Shown one piece after another: positions 44,735 through 53,552 of a stretch of 64,000 nt of DNA; position 1 is the stretch's first letter, and each line of letters starts with the position of its first letter. The notes beneath the pieces were generated by a model that was not told the origin of the DNA, made no database searches, and worked only from the letters and a program-made list of their open reading frames with translations. Both the position numbers and the translations under genes were made by a program. The DNA is from JABMMZ01 sp040386935 (GTDB taxonomy: Bacteria; Bacteroidota; Bacteroidia; NS11-12g; UBA955): NCBI GenBank assembly GCA_040386935.1, contig JAZKEQ010000029.1, positions 23,757-87,756 on the forward strand. Direction: 5' to 3'.

Positions 44735-45415
44735 ATGCAAGATTGCCGTTTAAAGGATTTGGGTTTGATAGATTATGAGGAGGCCTGGCAATTGCAAAAA
44801 CAATTGTTTAACAAGGCAATTGAGCAAAAACTGACCGGTAATTCAAAGGAACTTATTCATCATTTATTGGTATGTGAGCACCCGCCTGTTTACACCTTCG
44901 GAAAAAGTGCTGACAAGGCTAATTTATTGCTCACTGCAGAAGAAATGCAGGAAAAGCAAATCCAACAATATGATGTTGAAAGGGGAGGAGATATCACTTA
45001 TCACGGTCCCGGTCAATTAGTGGTATACCCCATATTCGACATTGAAACATTAAAGATAGGGGTGAAAGATTTTGTGTTTAAAGTTGAGGAATGCATTATC
45101 CGTACACTACAGCAATTTGGAATAGAGAGTGAGCGGATTAATGGCAGAATTGGTATATGGTTGGGGAAGGATTCTGAAGATGAGCGGAAAATAGCGGCCA
45201 TAGGAATTAAATGCAGCCGGTTTATCACCATGCATGGCCTGGCTTTGAATGTGAATACGGATTTAAAATATTTCGATTACATCATTCCATGTGGGATCAA
45301 GGATAAGGCTGTTACCAGTATCGCCAATGAGATTCATCGTCAAATTGATTTCACTGATGTAAAAAAAGTTTTGATTAATGAATTTTCCGCTACTTTTGAA
45401 TTAAAATTTATTTAA
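44735..45415 (+). CDS. lipB: octanoyltransferase LipB
   Basis: This 226-residue enzyme moves octanoate from acyl carrier protein to lipoyl domains of 2-oxoacid dehydrogenases. The signature RGGDITYHGPGQLVVYPI (residues 83-100), the lysine in AAIGIK (Lys159) and the catalytic cysteine in IIPCGI (Cys186) are all intact. Length is typical. The ATG lies very close to a -7 element. lemA begins one base after its stop. Confidence 0.97.
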   Translation: MQDCRLKDLGLIDYEEAWQLQKQLFNKAIEQKLTGNSKELIHHLLVCEHPPVYTFGKSADKANLLLTAEEMQEKQIQQYDVERGGDITYHGPGQLVVYPIFDIETLKIGVKDFVFKVEECIIRTLQQFGIESERINGRIGIWLGKDSEDERKIAAIGIKCSRFITMHGLALNVNTDLKYFDYIIPCGIKDKAVTSIANEIHRQIDFTDVKKVLINEFSATFELKFI

Positions 45416-45416
45416 A

Positions 45417-46016
45417 ATGAAAAAAGGATATTTAATTGCATTAGGCATTATTGCATTATTAGGATTTTACAGTTGCTCACAGTATAACGGTTTGATAAAA
45501 ACAGACGAGGATGTAAACAAAACCTGGGGCGATGTTCAGGCCAGCTACCAGCGTAGAGCTGATCTTATTCCCTCACTTGTGGCCACTGTTAAAAAAGCTG
45601 CCGAAAATGAGAAAGATATACTTACCACTGTTACCAATGCAAGAGCAGGGATAGCCAATCTTGAAAAAGAAGCAGGAGAGATTAAAGGTGCTGTTGATAA
45701 TGCTAAAACACCTGCCGATCTAGATGCTATTGGCAATAGAATTAATACGGCTATTAAAATAACTATGGAGGCATATCCTACCATTATGAGTACTGCCGGT
45801 TTTGTGGGTTTGCAAGATCAACTAGAAGGCACAGAGAATAGGATTAATACAGCTCGTGCAGATTACAATGGGGCTGTTAGAAATTACAATGTTAAAACAA
45901 GAAGTTTCCCGGGAAATATTTTCGCGGGTATGTTTGGGTTCAAAGTAAAAGAAGAGTTTAAGGCAGCAGAAGGAAGCGACAAAGCACCTGATGTAGAAAA
46001 ATTATTTGATAAATAA
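45417..46016 (+). CDS. LemA family protein
   Basis: A 199-residue protein with one N-terminal hydrophobic helix (YLIALGIIALLGFYSC), which may be a lipoprotein signal ending at Cys20, and a long helical bundle. YNGLIKTDEDVNKTWGDVQA and YQRRADLIPSLVATVKKAAE are the LemA hallmarks. Function is unknown. LemA and TPM genes are very often adjacent, as here, so they may work together at the membrane. Confidence 0.93.
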   Translation: MKKGYLIALGIIALLGFYSCSQYNGLIKTDEDVNKTWGDVQASYQRRADLIPSLVATVKKAAENEKDILTTVTNARAGIANLEKEAGEIKGAVDNAKTPADLDAIGNRINTAIKITMEAYPTIMSTAGFVGLQDQLEGTENRINTARADYNGAVRNYNVKTRSFPGNIFAGMFGFKVKEEFKAAEGSDKAPDVEKLFDK

Positions 46017-46021
46017 TTACA

Positions 46022-46474
46022 GTGTCTTTACTGTCTATTTTTCAAAAGAAATTCTTTTCAAAAGAAGATGAATCTCTTATCGTAAAAGCGATTCAAGAGG
46101 CAGAACTCGGTACTTCCGGAGAGATACGTGTGCACCTGTCAAAAAAAATTCATCAGGATGTTTTGCAGGACGCGGCTGCATGTTTTTCCAAATTAAAAAT
46201 GGATCAAACGGCAAGACGCAATGGCGTACTAATCTACATTGTACCTTCAGCACATCAATTTTCAATAATAGGTGATGTAGGATTTCATGCAATAGCAGGG
46301 GATGAATTTTGGCAAAGCGAAAAACAGATTATAGAAAATTCATTTAAAGCAGGACAATACGCCAAGGGTGTGGCAGATGGAATAGAAGCCGTTGGAAAAA
46401 TTTTGAAAGTGCATTTTCCAAGAGAAGATAATGATGTGAATGAATTAAATGATGAAATTTCGTATGGTAAATAA
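46022..46474 (+). CDS. TPM-domain protein, cytosolic form
   Basis: A 150-residue single TPM (TLP18.3/Psb32/MOLO-1) domain without a signal peptide. LGTSGEIRVHLSKKIHQDVL, ARRNGVLIYIVPSAHQFSII and GDVGFHAIAGDEFW match the family. It starts with GTG 5 bases after lemA. The next gene, a second and exported TPM protein, overlaps its end by about 25 bases. A regulatory or phosphatase role is claimed for some relatives but is not evident here. Confidence 0.88.
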   Translation: MSLLSIFQKKFFSKEDESLIVKAIQEAELGTSGEIRVHLSKKIHQDVLQDAAACFSKLKMDQTARRNGVLIYIVPSAHQFSIIGDVGFHAIAGDEFWQSEKQIIENSFKAGQYAKGVADGIEAVGKILKVHFPREDNDVNELNDEISYGK

Positions 46475-47213
46475 GATAGGCTTGTTCTTGTTATGTTGCT
46501 TTTTAACAAGCTTTCAAGGATATGGTCAGGAGCGCAAGGCCGTACCGCCATTTGTAAATTTTGTCAATGATTTTGCAGATGTTTTAACGCCTCAGGAAGA
46601 AGCAGCACTCAATAGTAAAATAAAGGCAATTAAGGACAGTAGTCATGCTGAAATAGCAATTGTTACAGAGGCTTCGCTTGACGGTAGAGATGTGTTTGAT
46701 CGCAGTATGGATTTTATCCGTGAATACAAAGTAGGCGATGGGCAATTGAATAGTGGGGTACTGATTTATTTAGCGGTCAACGACAGGAAAATATTCATTC
46801 AAACTGCTGATAAAACACAGGGCGCACTAACAGATTATACCACTAAATTAATCATTGACAGAAGCATTACCCCTGAATTTAAAGCAGGCAATTATTACCA
46901 GGGACTGGATAATGGGGTAACATCCATTTTTCAGGTACTCAATGGTGAATTTAAAGCACCTGCTAAAAAGAATAAAACAGGACAAAGTATATTCATTTTA
47001 TTAATCATAATTGTCGTAGTCATTACCATTTTATCGCGATTTGGAGGTGGGGGTAATGGCGGCTATAACAGTCGTGGTGGTTACATCTTGCCAAATATCT
47101 GGCTGGGTGGTGGCGGGTTTGGAGGAGGTGGAGGCGGCTCTTCAGGCGGTGGATTTGGCGGGTTTGGAGGCGGTGGAGGATTCAATGGAGGGGGAGCAGG
47201 CGGCAGTTGGTAA
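46449..47213 (+). CDS. TPM-domain membrane protein with Gly-rich tail
   Basis: A 254-residue exported protein: signal peptide (GLFLLCCFLTSFQGYGQ), a TPM domain (residues about 30-165, VNDFADVLTPQEEAALNSKI, SGVLIYLAVNDRKIFI and GNYYQGLDNGVTSIFQ), one membrane helix (SIFILLIIIVVVITIL) and a C-terminus made almost only of Gly, Phe and Ser. This is the standard architecture of the exported partner of LemA. Starts at 46449, 46452 and 46464 are all possible. Confidence 0.9.
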   Translation: MMKFRMVNKIGLFLLCCFLTSFQGYGQERKAVPPFVNFVNDFADVLTPQEEAALNSKIKAIKDSSHAEIAIVTEASLDGRDVFDRSMDFIREYKVGDGQLNSGVLIYLAVNDRKIFIQTADKTQGALTDYTTKLIIDRSITPEFKAGNYYQGLDNGVTSIFQVLNGEFKAPAKKNKTGQSIFILLIIIVVVITILSRFGGGGNGGYNSRGGYILPNIWLGGGGFGGGGGGSSGGGFGGFGGGGGFNGGGAGGSW

Positions 47214-47245
47214 TAATTTGATTTTAAAAATTAAAACTAAATACG

Positions 47246-47962
47246 ATGCTAGAAAATATACAACTACAGGATTTACTGGTGCTGGATATTGAAACAGTGG
47301 CCCAGAAAAAAAGTTTCGAAGAACTGGATGAGGAATGGCAGGAATTATGGTCGCGTAAAGCAGGTGCATTGAATAATCCCGAAGTAAGTCCCTCTAAGGT
47401 TTATGAAAGGGCCGCCATTTATGCCGAATTCGGGAAAATCGTTTGTATTGGTGTTGGTTTCTTTCATCAAATAGATGGTGAATATCACCTCAAAGTAAAG
47501 TCATTTCACGGACACGATGAGAAACAAATACTGATCGATTTCAGTGATTTGCTCAATACTAAATTTAATGGCGCTCGTCATTTACTCGTAGCCCATAACG
47601 GAAAGGAATTTGATTTTCCATACCTCTGCAGACGCATGCTCATCAACGGTCTTCCTATTCCAAGAATTCTTGACAATTCAGGAAAAAAACCCTGGGAAGT
47701 ACCGCATATTGACACCATGGATTTATGGAAATTCGGGGATTACAAAAACTACACATCTTTAAATGTATTGGCCAAATGTTTTGGTATACCCTCTCCTAAA
47801 GATGATATTGACGGCAGTATGGTGGGACATACATATTGGCAACAAGGTGATATTGAACGCATAGCAGTTTATTGCAAAAAGGATATTGTAACAACAGCTC
47901 GCCTTTTACTGAAATTCAAGAATTTACCCTTACTGGAAGATACGCATATAATTGTAAAATAA
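47246..47962 (+). CDS. DEDDy-type 3'-5' exonuclease
   Basis: A 238-residue RNase H-like nuclease. Exo I is VLDIETV (Asp14, Glu16), Exo II is AHNGKEFDFPYL (Asp123) and Exo III is YCKKD (Tyr209, Asp213), so the DEDDy catalytic set is complete. It has no polymerase domain. It belongs to the stand-alone 'PolB-like' exonuclease group and probably trims DNA in repair. It may be the last gene of the lipB-lemA-TPM run. Confidence 0.9.
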   Translation: MLENIQLQDLLVLDIETVAQKKSFEELDEEWQELWSRKAGALNNPEVSPSKVYERAAIYAEFGKIVCIGVGFFHQIDGEYHLKVKSFHGHDEKQILIDFSDLLNTKFNGARHLLVAHNGKEFDFPYLCRRMLINGLPIPRILDNSGKKPWEVPHIDTMDLWKFGDYKNYTSLNVLAKCFGIPSPKDDIDGSMVGHTYWQQGDIERIAVYCKKDIVTTARLLLKFKNLPLLEDTHIIVK

Positions 47963-47970
47963 TGACCGTA

Positions 47971-48005
47971 ATAAGCAACTTTTTTTGCTTATGCGTGTCT
48001 TTTTT
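47971..48005 (+). terminator. hairpin after the exonuclease gene
   Basis: ATAAGCAA (47971-47978), loop CTTTTT, TTGCTTAT (47985-47992), then a T-run at 48000-48005. Its right arm overlaps the -33 element of the next promoter. Confidence 0.4.
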
Positions 48006-48015
48006 ATTAAATTTG
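47984..48015 (+). promoter_or_regulatory. promoter of the CHU_C cargo gene at 48024
   Basis: TTTG (47984-47987), 20 bases, TAAATTTG (48008-48015). Full consensus. It ends 8 bases before GTG 48024 and would exclude the ATG at 47991. Confidence 0.6.
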
Positions 48016-48023
48016 CGTTTACA

Positions 48024-50147
48024 GTGAAAAGTATTGGCCTATTATTGATTTCGCTATGTTGTCTGCAGTCTTTGTTTGCAGCTCGACCTTCTGTACACGC
48101 TTCAAATTTTACAGCATCAAATATTACTTGTAATTCGGTACTGTTGAATTGGGTGTATGGGGATGGTGCAGCCCGAATAATTGTAGCCAGAGAAGGATCT
48201 GCTCCATCGTTCATACCTTCCGATATGACGGCTTACAGTGCCGATAATCGTTTTGGAAAATCAACGGACATGGGTTCCGGTAATTTTATTGTTTACAATG
48301 CAGGTGGAACAAACTTTATCAGAATTGATAGTTTGAAAACAGGCAGAACGTATTATTTCACGATTTACGAGCACGATAATAATGCAGCAAATACCCTTTA
48401 CTACACGACCTCTCCGCCAACTGTTAGTGTTACCACACATTCTATAACCCTCGATTTCAATATTTTTTACAGAGACAGTTGTCAGATTAGGAATTTATAT
48501 GAATTTGATAATAACTCAACTTCTACCATTCCCGGCATCAGTTATAGCTACGATTATGGCGATTCTTATACAGGACCGGCTCCTACAACAGGTTTGGTAA
48601 GTCACAGTTATACAATATCAGGTAATATACAGGCACGACTCATTGCAACGCCTTCATTGGGGTGTGTGAATACGATGGCAAAGCCTGCAAGGGTTTATAG
48701 GAAAAAGAATGCCTATATTGATTTTTCAAAATTCAAGGACAGTATTCAGTGTATTGACGGCAACTATTTTGTCGTTGGACCAACACCATATCCTTCGCAA
48801 TTGCCCGTTTTTTATCGCTACAATTGGTCGCATGGAGATGGAACATTTTCTGATTTTGGTGTAATGAAGAAAACGTATAACAAAAGCGGAAGGTTTACTG
48901 TTCAGGTTGAAATCAAAACATTTACACTAAAAGGAGATACGATAGGTTGTGATGATACTTTGAGATTTGATTTGGTTGTTTTACCTAATCCTACAAAAGG
49001 CGCTATTTACGATACAGTGAAATGCAAAAAATACAATCTCTTTAATTTCACTAATCAAGATAATAATCTCACTTATTTCAAATGGTATTTTGGTGATCAG
49101 GATTCAAGTGATTTAAAAACAGTAACACATAAGTATGCCGATACAGGTAAATACACAGTAATGCACGTGGCATATGCCAGCACAGGGTGTAAGGGAAGGG
49201 ATACATTCGATATAAGGGTATTGCCTGATGTTAACCCCAACTTCAATGGCCTCGATCCAACTTATTGTACTTCAAAAAATATTGTGACACTGCTCCCTGA
49301 TTCAGTAGGAGGTGTATTTGAGGGGTATCAAGTAGATAACCCCGGCTATACTTTTGCGCCTACTACACCAGGACAGTATAAGTTGAGTTATATATACAAG
49401 ACACCGTTCTGTTCCGATACAATGACTAAGGATTTCGAGATTTTTCCAACTCCTGTACCAAGTCTTGGACGCGATACGGCTATATGTTCTGATGTGCCAT
49501 TTACCTTAGATGCTAAAATAGCAGGGAGTTATCTTTGGAGTGACGGATCGACTAACAAAGATTTAACAGTTACTGGCACCGGCAATTATTGGGTAAAAGT
49601 AAGCACTCCTTACTGTTCAGCTTACGATACAGCCTCAGTTGTTTTCTCTACAGAACCCATCATTGATTTTGGGTTAGATACTTCAGTATGTAAAGGCAAT
49701 GCACTGACATTAAGAGCAACTAATCCAAAATCCACTTATTTGTGGCAGGATGGAAGTACCGATAGTTTGTATTTTGTATACAGCCCGGGAAAATATTGGG
49801 TGCAGGTAACCAATCCTTGCGGTGTAACAACAGATACGATTTTAGTGTATTTCCAAAGCGATTATTGCGATTTGTTCATGGCCAATGCATTTTCACCCGA
49901 CAACGACTTGCTGAATAATGAATTCAAGCCAATGGGGAAAAATATGACCGTGAAATTGTTTCAGATATATAACCGCTGGGGGCAGTTAATTTTTGAAACA
50001 GATAAAGACAATGTCGGTTGGAACGGTCAATACAACGGCAAAGAAGCTCCTCAGGATTTATACCTTTGGAAATTGTTCTACACCACACCTAACGGCAGGT
50101 ATATCAAAAAGAGCAATGCCGCTGGTACTGTTCTGTTAATTAGATAA
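48024..50147 (+). CDS. PKD-repeat exoprotein with CHU_C (type IX secretion) C-terminus
   Basis: A 707-residue secreted protein: signal peptide (MKSIGLLLISLCCLQSLFA), a fibronectin-like first domain (about 30-135), PKD-type domains (YSYDYGDSYTGPAP, NWSHGDGTFSDFG, KWYFGDQDSS) and Ig-like repeats with SYLWSDGSTN and STYLWQDGSTD. The end is a CHU_C domain (NAFSPDNDLLNNEF, IYNRWGQLIFETD, VGWNGQYNG, final LLIR), the type B sorting signal for T9SS. I chose GTG 48024 because it yields a compact signal peptide and lies just after a full promoter. ATG 47991 is the alternative. Ligand unknown. Confidence 0.88.
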   Translation: MKSIGLLLISLCCLQSLFAARPSVHASNFTASNITCNSVLLNWVYGDGAARIIVAREGSAPSFIPSDMTAYSADNRFGKSTDMGSGNFIVYNAGGTNFIRIDSLKTGRTYYFTIYEHDNNAANTLYYTTSPPTVSVTTHSITLDFNIFYRDSCQIRNLYEFDNNSTSTIPGISYSYDYGDSYTGPAPTTGLVSHSYTISGNIQARLIATPSLGCVNTMAKPARVYRKKNAYIDFSKFKDSIQCIDGNYFVVGPTPYPSQLPVFYRYNWSHGDGTFSDFGVMKKTYNKSGRFTVQVEIKTFTLKGDTIGCDDTLRFDLVVLPNPTKGAIYDTVKCKKYNLFNFTNQDNNLTYFKWYFGDQDSSDLKTVTHKYADTGKYTVMHVAYASTGCKGRDTFDIRVLPDVNPNFNGLDPTYCTSKNIVTLLPDSVGGVFEGYQVDNPGYTFAPTTPGQYKLSYIYKTPFCSDTMTKDFEIFPTPVPSLGRDTAICSDVPFTLDAKIAGSYLWSDGSTNKDLTVTGTGNYWVKVSTPYCSAYDTASVVFSTEPIIDFGLDTSVCKGNALTLRATNPKSTYLWQDGSTDSLYFVYSPGKYWVQVTNPCGVTTDTILVYFQSDYCDLFMANAFSPDNDLLNNEFKPMGKNMTVKLFQIYNRWGQLIFETDKDNVGWNGQYNGKEAPQDLYLWKLFYTTPNGRYIKKSNAAGTVLLIR

Positions 50148-50155
50148 AATTTTAT

Positions 50156-51391
50156 TTACTGTCCCTGAATAAGGATAGTTTCTTCAATGATGTTGCAGCA
50201 TTCATTTACCTGGTCTTTGGTAATTGTTAATGGTGGTGCAAATCGGATGATGTGATCATGTGTTTGTTTAGCCAATAAGCCGTGGTCTTTCAGTGCAATG
50301 CAAACATCATAAGCTGTTTTGCCATTGGCATAAGGTGCTACGACAGCTGCATTCAGTAAGCCTTTGCCGCGAACCGCAGTGATTAATGGCGAATTAATGG
50401 CTTTCAGTCTTTCTCTGAAGAGAACACCCATTTCATACGCGTTTTCTGATAAGCGTTCTTCTTTTACAATTTTGAGTGCTTCCATCGCAACAGCGCAAGC
50501 CAGCGGATTGCCGCCAAATGTGCTGCCGTGTTGACCCGGTTTTAAAGTCAGCATCACTTCGTTGCTGCTTAAAACTGCGGAAACAGGTAAAATGCCACCA
50601 CCCAATGCTTTGCCTAAAATCAGAATATCCGGTTTTACATCTTCGTAATCACAAGCCAGTAACTTGCCGGTACGGCCAATTCCTGTTTGAACTTCATCCG
50701 CAATAAATAACACATTGTGTTTTTTGCAAAGGTCATAGGCAGCTTTCAGATACCCTTCATCAGGCACAATAACACCAGCTTCACCTTGTATAGGTTCAAG
50801 CATAAAGCCTGCAACATTATTGTCTTGTAAAGCTTTTTCAAGCGCCACTAAATCATTGTAAGGAATGATTTCAAAGCCGGGAACTAGCGGGCCGAAGTTG
50901 TTATAACTGTCTTTGTCAGCACTTGTGCTAACAGCCGCAATGGTTCTACCCCAAAAGTTATTTTCTACAAAAATTATTTTCGCTCTGTCGGGTGCAATGT
51001 TCTTTACTTCATATCCCCATTTTCTGCAAAGTTTGATGGCTGTTTCGCCACCTTCAACACCGGTATTCATTGGCAATACTCTGTCGTATCCAAAATACTC
51101 ACAGATAAAACGGGCGTATTCTCCTAATAAATTATTGTGAAATGCGCGTGATGTCAATGTCAGTTTTTTGGCTTGTTCTGTAAGCGCATTCACTAATCGT
51201 GGGTGACAATGGCCCTGATTGACAGCGCTGTATGCTGAAAGGCAATCGAAATACTGTTTGCCTTCAACATCCCATACATATACTCCTTCACCTCTTTCAA
51301 TAACTACCGGTATTGGGTGGTAATTGTGCGCATTGTAGGTGTCTTCGAGCACCATGAAATAGTCGGAGGTTGAATTTGTATGGGTCAGCAT
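50156..51391 (-). CDS. rocD: ornithine aminotransferase
   Basis: A 411-residue class III PLP aminotransferase converting ornithine and 2-oxoglutarate to glutamate semialdehyde and glutamate. NTGVEGGETAIKLCRKWGY, LEPIQGEAGVIVPDEGYL, FIADEVQTGIGRTGK and the PLP lysine in ILGKALGGGILPVSAV (Lys261) are characteristic. The distinction from acetylornithine aminotransferase rests on the N-terminal DTYNAHNYHPIPVVIERGEG, typical of RocD. It ends 8 bases from the convergent cargo gene. Confidence 0.95.
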   Translation of the reverse strand: MLTHTNSTSDYFMVLEDTYNAHNYHPIPVVIERGEGVYVWDVEGKQYFDCLSAYSAVNQGHCHPRLVNALTEQAKKLTLTSRAFHNNLLGEYARFICEYFGYDRVLPMNTGVEGGETAIKLCRKWGYEVKNIAPDRAKIIFVENNFWGRTIAAVSTSADKDSYNNFGPLVPGFEIIPYNDLVALEKALQDNNVAGFMLEPIQGEAGVIVPDEGYLKAAYDLCKKHNVLFIADEVQTGIGRTGKLLACDYEDVKPDILILGKALGGGILPVSAVLSSNEVMLTLKPGQHGSTFGGNPLACAVAMEALKIVKEERLSENAYEMGVLFRERLKAINSPLITAVRGKGLLNAAVVAPYANGKTAYDVCIALKDHGLLAKQTHDHIIRFAPPLTITKDQVNECCNIIEETILIQGQ

Positions 51392-51401
51392 AATAGTTCT
51401 G

Positions 51402-51409
51402 CAAAGGTA
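51402..51409 (-). promoter_or_regulatory. -7 element of rocD
   Basis: On the minus strand TACCTTTG matches the consensus and ends 10 bases before the ATG at 51391. It lies directly beyond the sucD terminator. No TTTG is seen at the usual -33 distance. Confidence 0.5.
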
Positions 51410-51411
51410 AT

Positions 51412-51445
51412 AAAAAAGCCCCGGATTGCAGGAATCAGGGGCTTT
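51412..51445 (-). terminator. intrinsic terminator of sucD
   Basis: On the minus strand AAAGCCCC (51445-51438), inner GATT/AATC pairing, GGGGCTTT (51422-51415) and a continuing T-run to 51412. Strong, 22 bases after the sucD stop. Confidence 0.9.
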
Positions 51446-51467
51446 ACAAAAATTATAAATTGAGGTA

Positions 51468-52358
51468 TTAAGCGTGGGCTTTGCTTCCCAGTACTTCTAA
51501 CATTTTAGCGCCTATTTCGGCAGGAGATTCAACAACGTGGATACCACATTCACGCATAATGGCCATTTTAGCAGCAGCAGTATCATCTTTGCCACCAACA
51601 ATAGCACCGGCATGTCCCATTCTACGACCGGCAGGAGCAGTTTGACCGGCAATAAATCCTACAACAGGTTTAGTGCCATTGGCTTTAATCCATCTGGCTG
51701 CTTCAGCTTCCATGCCTCCACCAATTTCACCTATCATAATGATGCCGTCTGTATCGGGGTCATTCATTAACATTTCAACAGCTTCTTTAGTACTGGTGCC
51801 AATTATAGGGTCGCCACCGATACCGATAGCAGTGCTTTGTCCTAATCCGGCTTTAGTGATTTGGTCAACTGCTTCGTAGGTCAATGTACCTGACTTAGAA
51901 ACGATGCCAATTCTGCCCGGAGTGAAGATAAAGCCCGGCATGATACCGACTTTAGCACCACCCGGTGTCATAACACCAGGGCAATTAGGGCCTATTAATG
52001 TGCAAGATTTGTTTTGGATATATTCTTTAACCTTCACCATGTCTTTTGTAGGAATACCTTCGGTGATACATACAATAACAGCGATACCTGCATCAGCAGA
52101 TTCCAAAATGGCATCAGCTGCAAAAGCAGGTGGAACGAATATGATGCTGACATTGGCCGCAGTAGCGTTTACCGCTTCCTGAACAGTATTGAAAATAGGT
52201 TTACCCAATTCAGGGTGATTTGTTCCGCCTTTTCCCGGAGTAACACCACCAACTACATTGGTGCCGTATTCTATCATTTGACTGGCGTGAAAAGTGCCTT
52301 CTTTACCTGTAAATCCCTGAACGATTACTTTTGAGTCTTTACCAACTAATACTGACAT
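51468..52358 (-). CDS. sucD: succinyl-CoA synthetase subunit alpha
   Basis: A 296-residue TCA-cycle enzyme subunit. The N-terminal CoA-binding Rossmann domain has VQGFTGKEGTFHASQMIEYG. The active-site histidine that is phosphorylated is in RRMGHAGAIVGG, and GPNCPGVMTPG is the conserved loop. The beta subunit gene sucC is not in the window, so the two subunits are encoded apart. It has its own strong terminator. Confidence 0.97.
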   Translation of the reverse strand: MSVLVGKDSKVIVQGFTGKEGTFHASQMIEYGTNVVGGVTPGKGGTNHPELGKPIFNTVQEAVNATAANVSIIFVPPAFAADAILESADAGIAVIVCITEGIPTKDMVKVKEYIQNKSCTLIGPNCPGVMTPGGAKVGIMPGFIFTPGRIGIVSKSGTLTYEAVDQITKAGLGQSTAIGIGGDPIIGTSTKEAVEMLMNDPDTDGIIMIGEIGGGMEAEAARWIKANGTKPVVGFIAGQTAPAGRRMGHAGAIVGGKDDTAAAKMAIMRECGIHVVESPAEIGAKMLEVLGSKAHA

Positions 52359-52426
52359 AAATATTTGATATTAAATTTTTGTGCGAAATTAAGTGATAAT
52401 GTTTAAAATTGAATGCTGTAAACATT

Positions 52427-52434
52427 TAATTTTG
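52427..52434 (+). promoter_or_regulatory. -7 element of the YbjN-like gene
   Basis: TAATTTTG matches TAnnTTTG and ends 21 bases before the ATG at 52456. A possible TTG lies 15 bases upstream. Confidence 0.4.
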
Positions 52435-52455
52435 TAAAATTTATAAATCAGTTCA

Positions 52456-52926
52456 ATGGACTTTGAAACATACAACAATCTGGTAGAATCAACTCTTGGT
52501 TTTTTAGGCCTGAATCCCGCAGAGGCAAGAAGTGAAGAAAAAGGCCAATGGCTGATCTTCAATGGCGATACAGAAATCTATATCGACCTTTGGGAACAAA
52601 AACAACAAAGCGCCTGGCTGTATTTTGAAAGTGACCAACCCCTCTATATATTTCAAATAATTTCACCTATTTGTTATCTGCCAACCATACATATGGAGCA
52701 GTTTTATGAAGAATTGCTGCACAATAACCTCAATATGCTCTATGGTTCCTATACCATTAATAAGGAAGAAAATGTATTGGCAGTGAAATTCCGCAGAATT
52801 TGCAATGGTTTGAAACAGGAAGATATCGTTGAAGCGATAGAAAGCATCGGCTATTATTCCGAATCTACCTTCAAAGCACTCAGCGAACGTTATGATGTGG
52901 CCAAAATAGAGGTTGAAGAAAATTAA
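52456..52926 (+). CDS. YbjN-domain protein
   Basis: A 156-residue cytosolic protein that fits the YbjN fold, which resembles type III secretion chaperones: helix, antiparallel sheet, helix (TEIYIDLWEQ, SAWLYFESDQPLYIFQIISP, FYEELLHNNLNMLYGSYTIN). YbjN proteins influence motility and stress responses in enterobacteria, but the mechanism is unknown. It lies 77 bases upstream of an ECF sigma factor gene on the same strand; the link may be only positional. Confidence 0.75.
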   Translation: MDFETYNNLVESTLGFLGLNPAEARSEEKGQWLIFNGDTEIYIDLWEQKQQSAWLYFESDQPLYIFQIISPICYLPTIHMEQFYEELLHNNLNMLYGSYTINKEENVLAVKFRRICNGLKQEDIVEAIESIGYYSESTFKALSERYDVAKIEVEEN

Positions 52927-53003
52927 TTTTTTTTCAGACTTAGGCAACCTCAGGGCACCTTTCTTCTTCTTCTAATGGAATAAAGATTCAAAAACTTGTG
53001 TAA

Positions 53004-53552
53004 ATGGCGATTTTTAATGCGGAAAAACTCAGTGGTATTGTAAGGCAATGCATTGATAATGACCCAAAAGCACAAAAACAGTTATTTGACATATTGTCGC
53101 CAAAAATGTATGCCATTTGTCTGCGTTATGCCAGACATTCGGATGAGGCCAAAGACATTTTACAGGAAGGATTCATCAAAATGTTCAAATATCTTGACCG
53201 TTTTGAGGGAAAAGGTTCTTTTGAAGGCTGGGTAAAACGTATTTTTATTAATACAAGTATTGAGTTTTACCGCAAAGCGCAAAAAGAAGCCGGAAATAAT
53301 TCACTTGATCAGGCAGAAAATCAACCATTTGATGCTCAGATACTCTCTAATTTAAAAGTAGATGATTTGATGCGGATAGTGCAAGAACTGCCAACCGGTT
53401 ACCGCACCGTGTTCAACCTTTTTGTTATAGAAGGATATGGGCACGAGGAAATAGCCCAAATGCTCAGTATTTCAGAAAATACAAGTAAGAGTCAATTGTT
53501 CAAAGCCAGGCAACATTTACAAACGATAATATTAAAAAGAAATTTAAGGTGA
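53004..53552 (+). CDS. ECF-type sigma-70 family RNA polymerase sigma factor
   Basis: A 182-residue sigma factor with regions 2 and 4 only. Region 2 (about 25-92) includes ICLRYARHSDEAKDILQEGF, then FEGKGSFEGWVKRIFINTSI. Region 4 (about 122-172) includes LPTGYRTVFNLFVIEGYGHE and SISENTSKSQLFKARQHLQ. The stop overlaps the start of the next gene by four bases (GTGA), a hallmark of sigma/anti-sigma pairs. No consensus -7 element precedes it, so it may depend on itself or another factor. Confidence 0.95.
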   Translation: MAIFNAEKLSGIVRQCIDNDPKAQKQLFDILSPKMYAICLRYARHSDEAKDILQEGFIKMFKYLDRFEGKGSFEGWVKRIFINTSIEFYRKAQKEAGNNSLDQAENQPFDAQILSNLKVDDLMRIVQELPTGYRTVFNLFVIEGYGHEEIAQMLSISENTSKSQLFKARQHLQTIILKRNLR

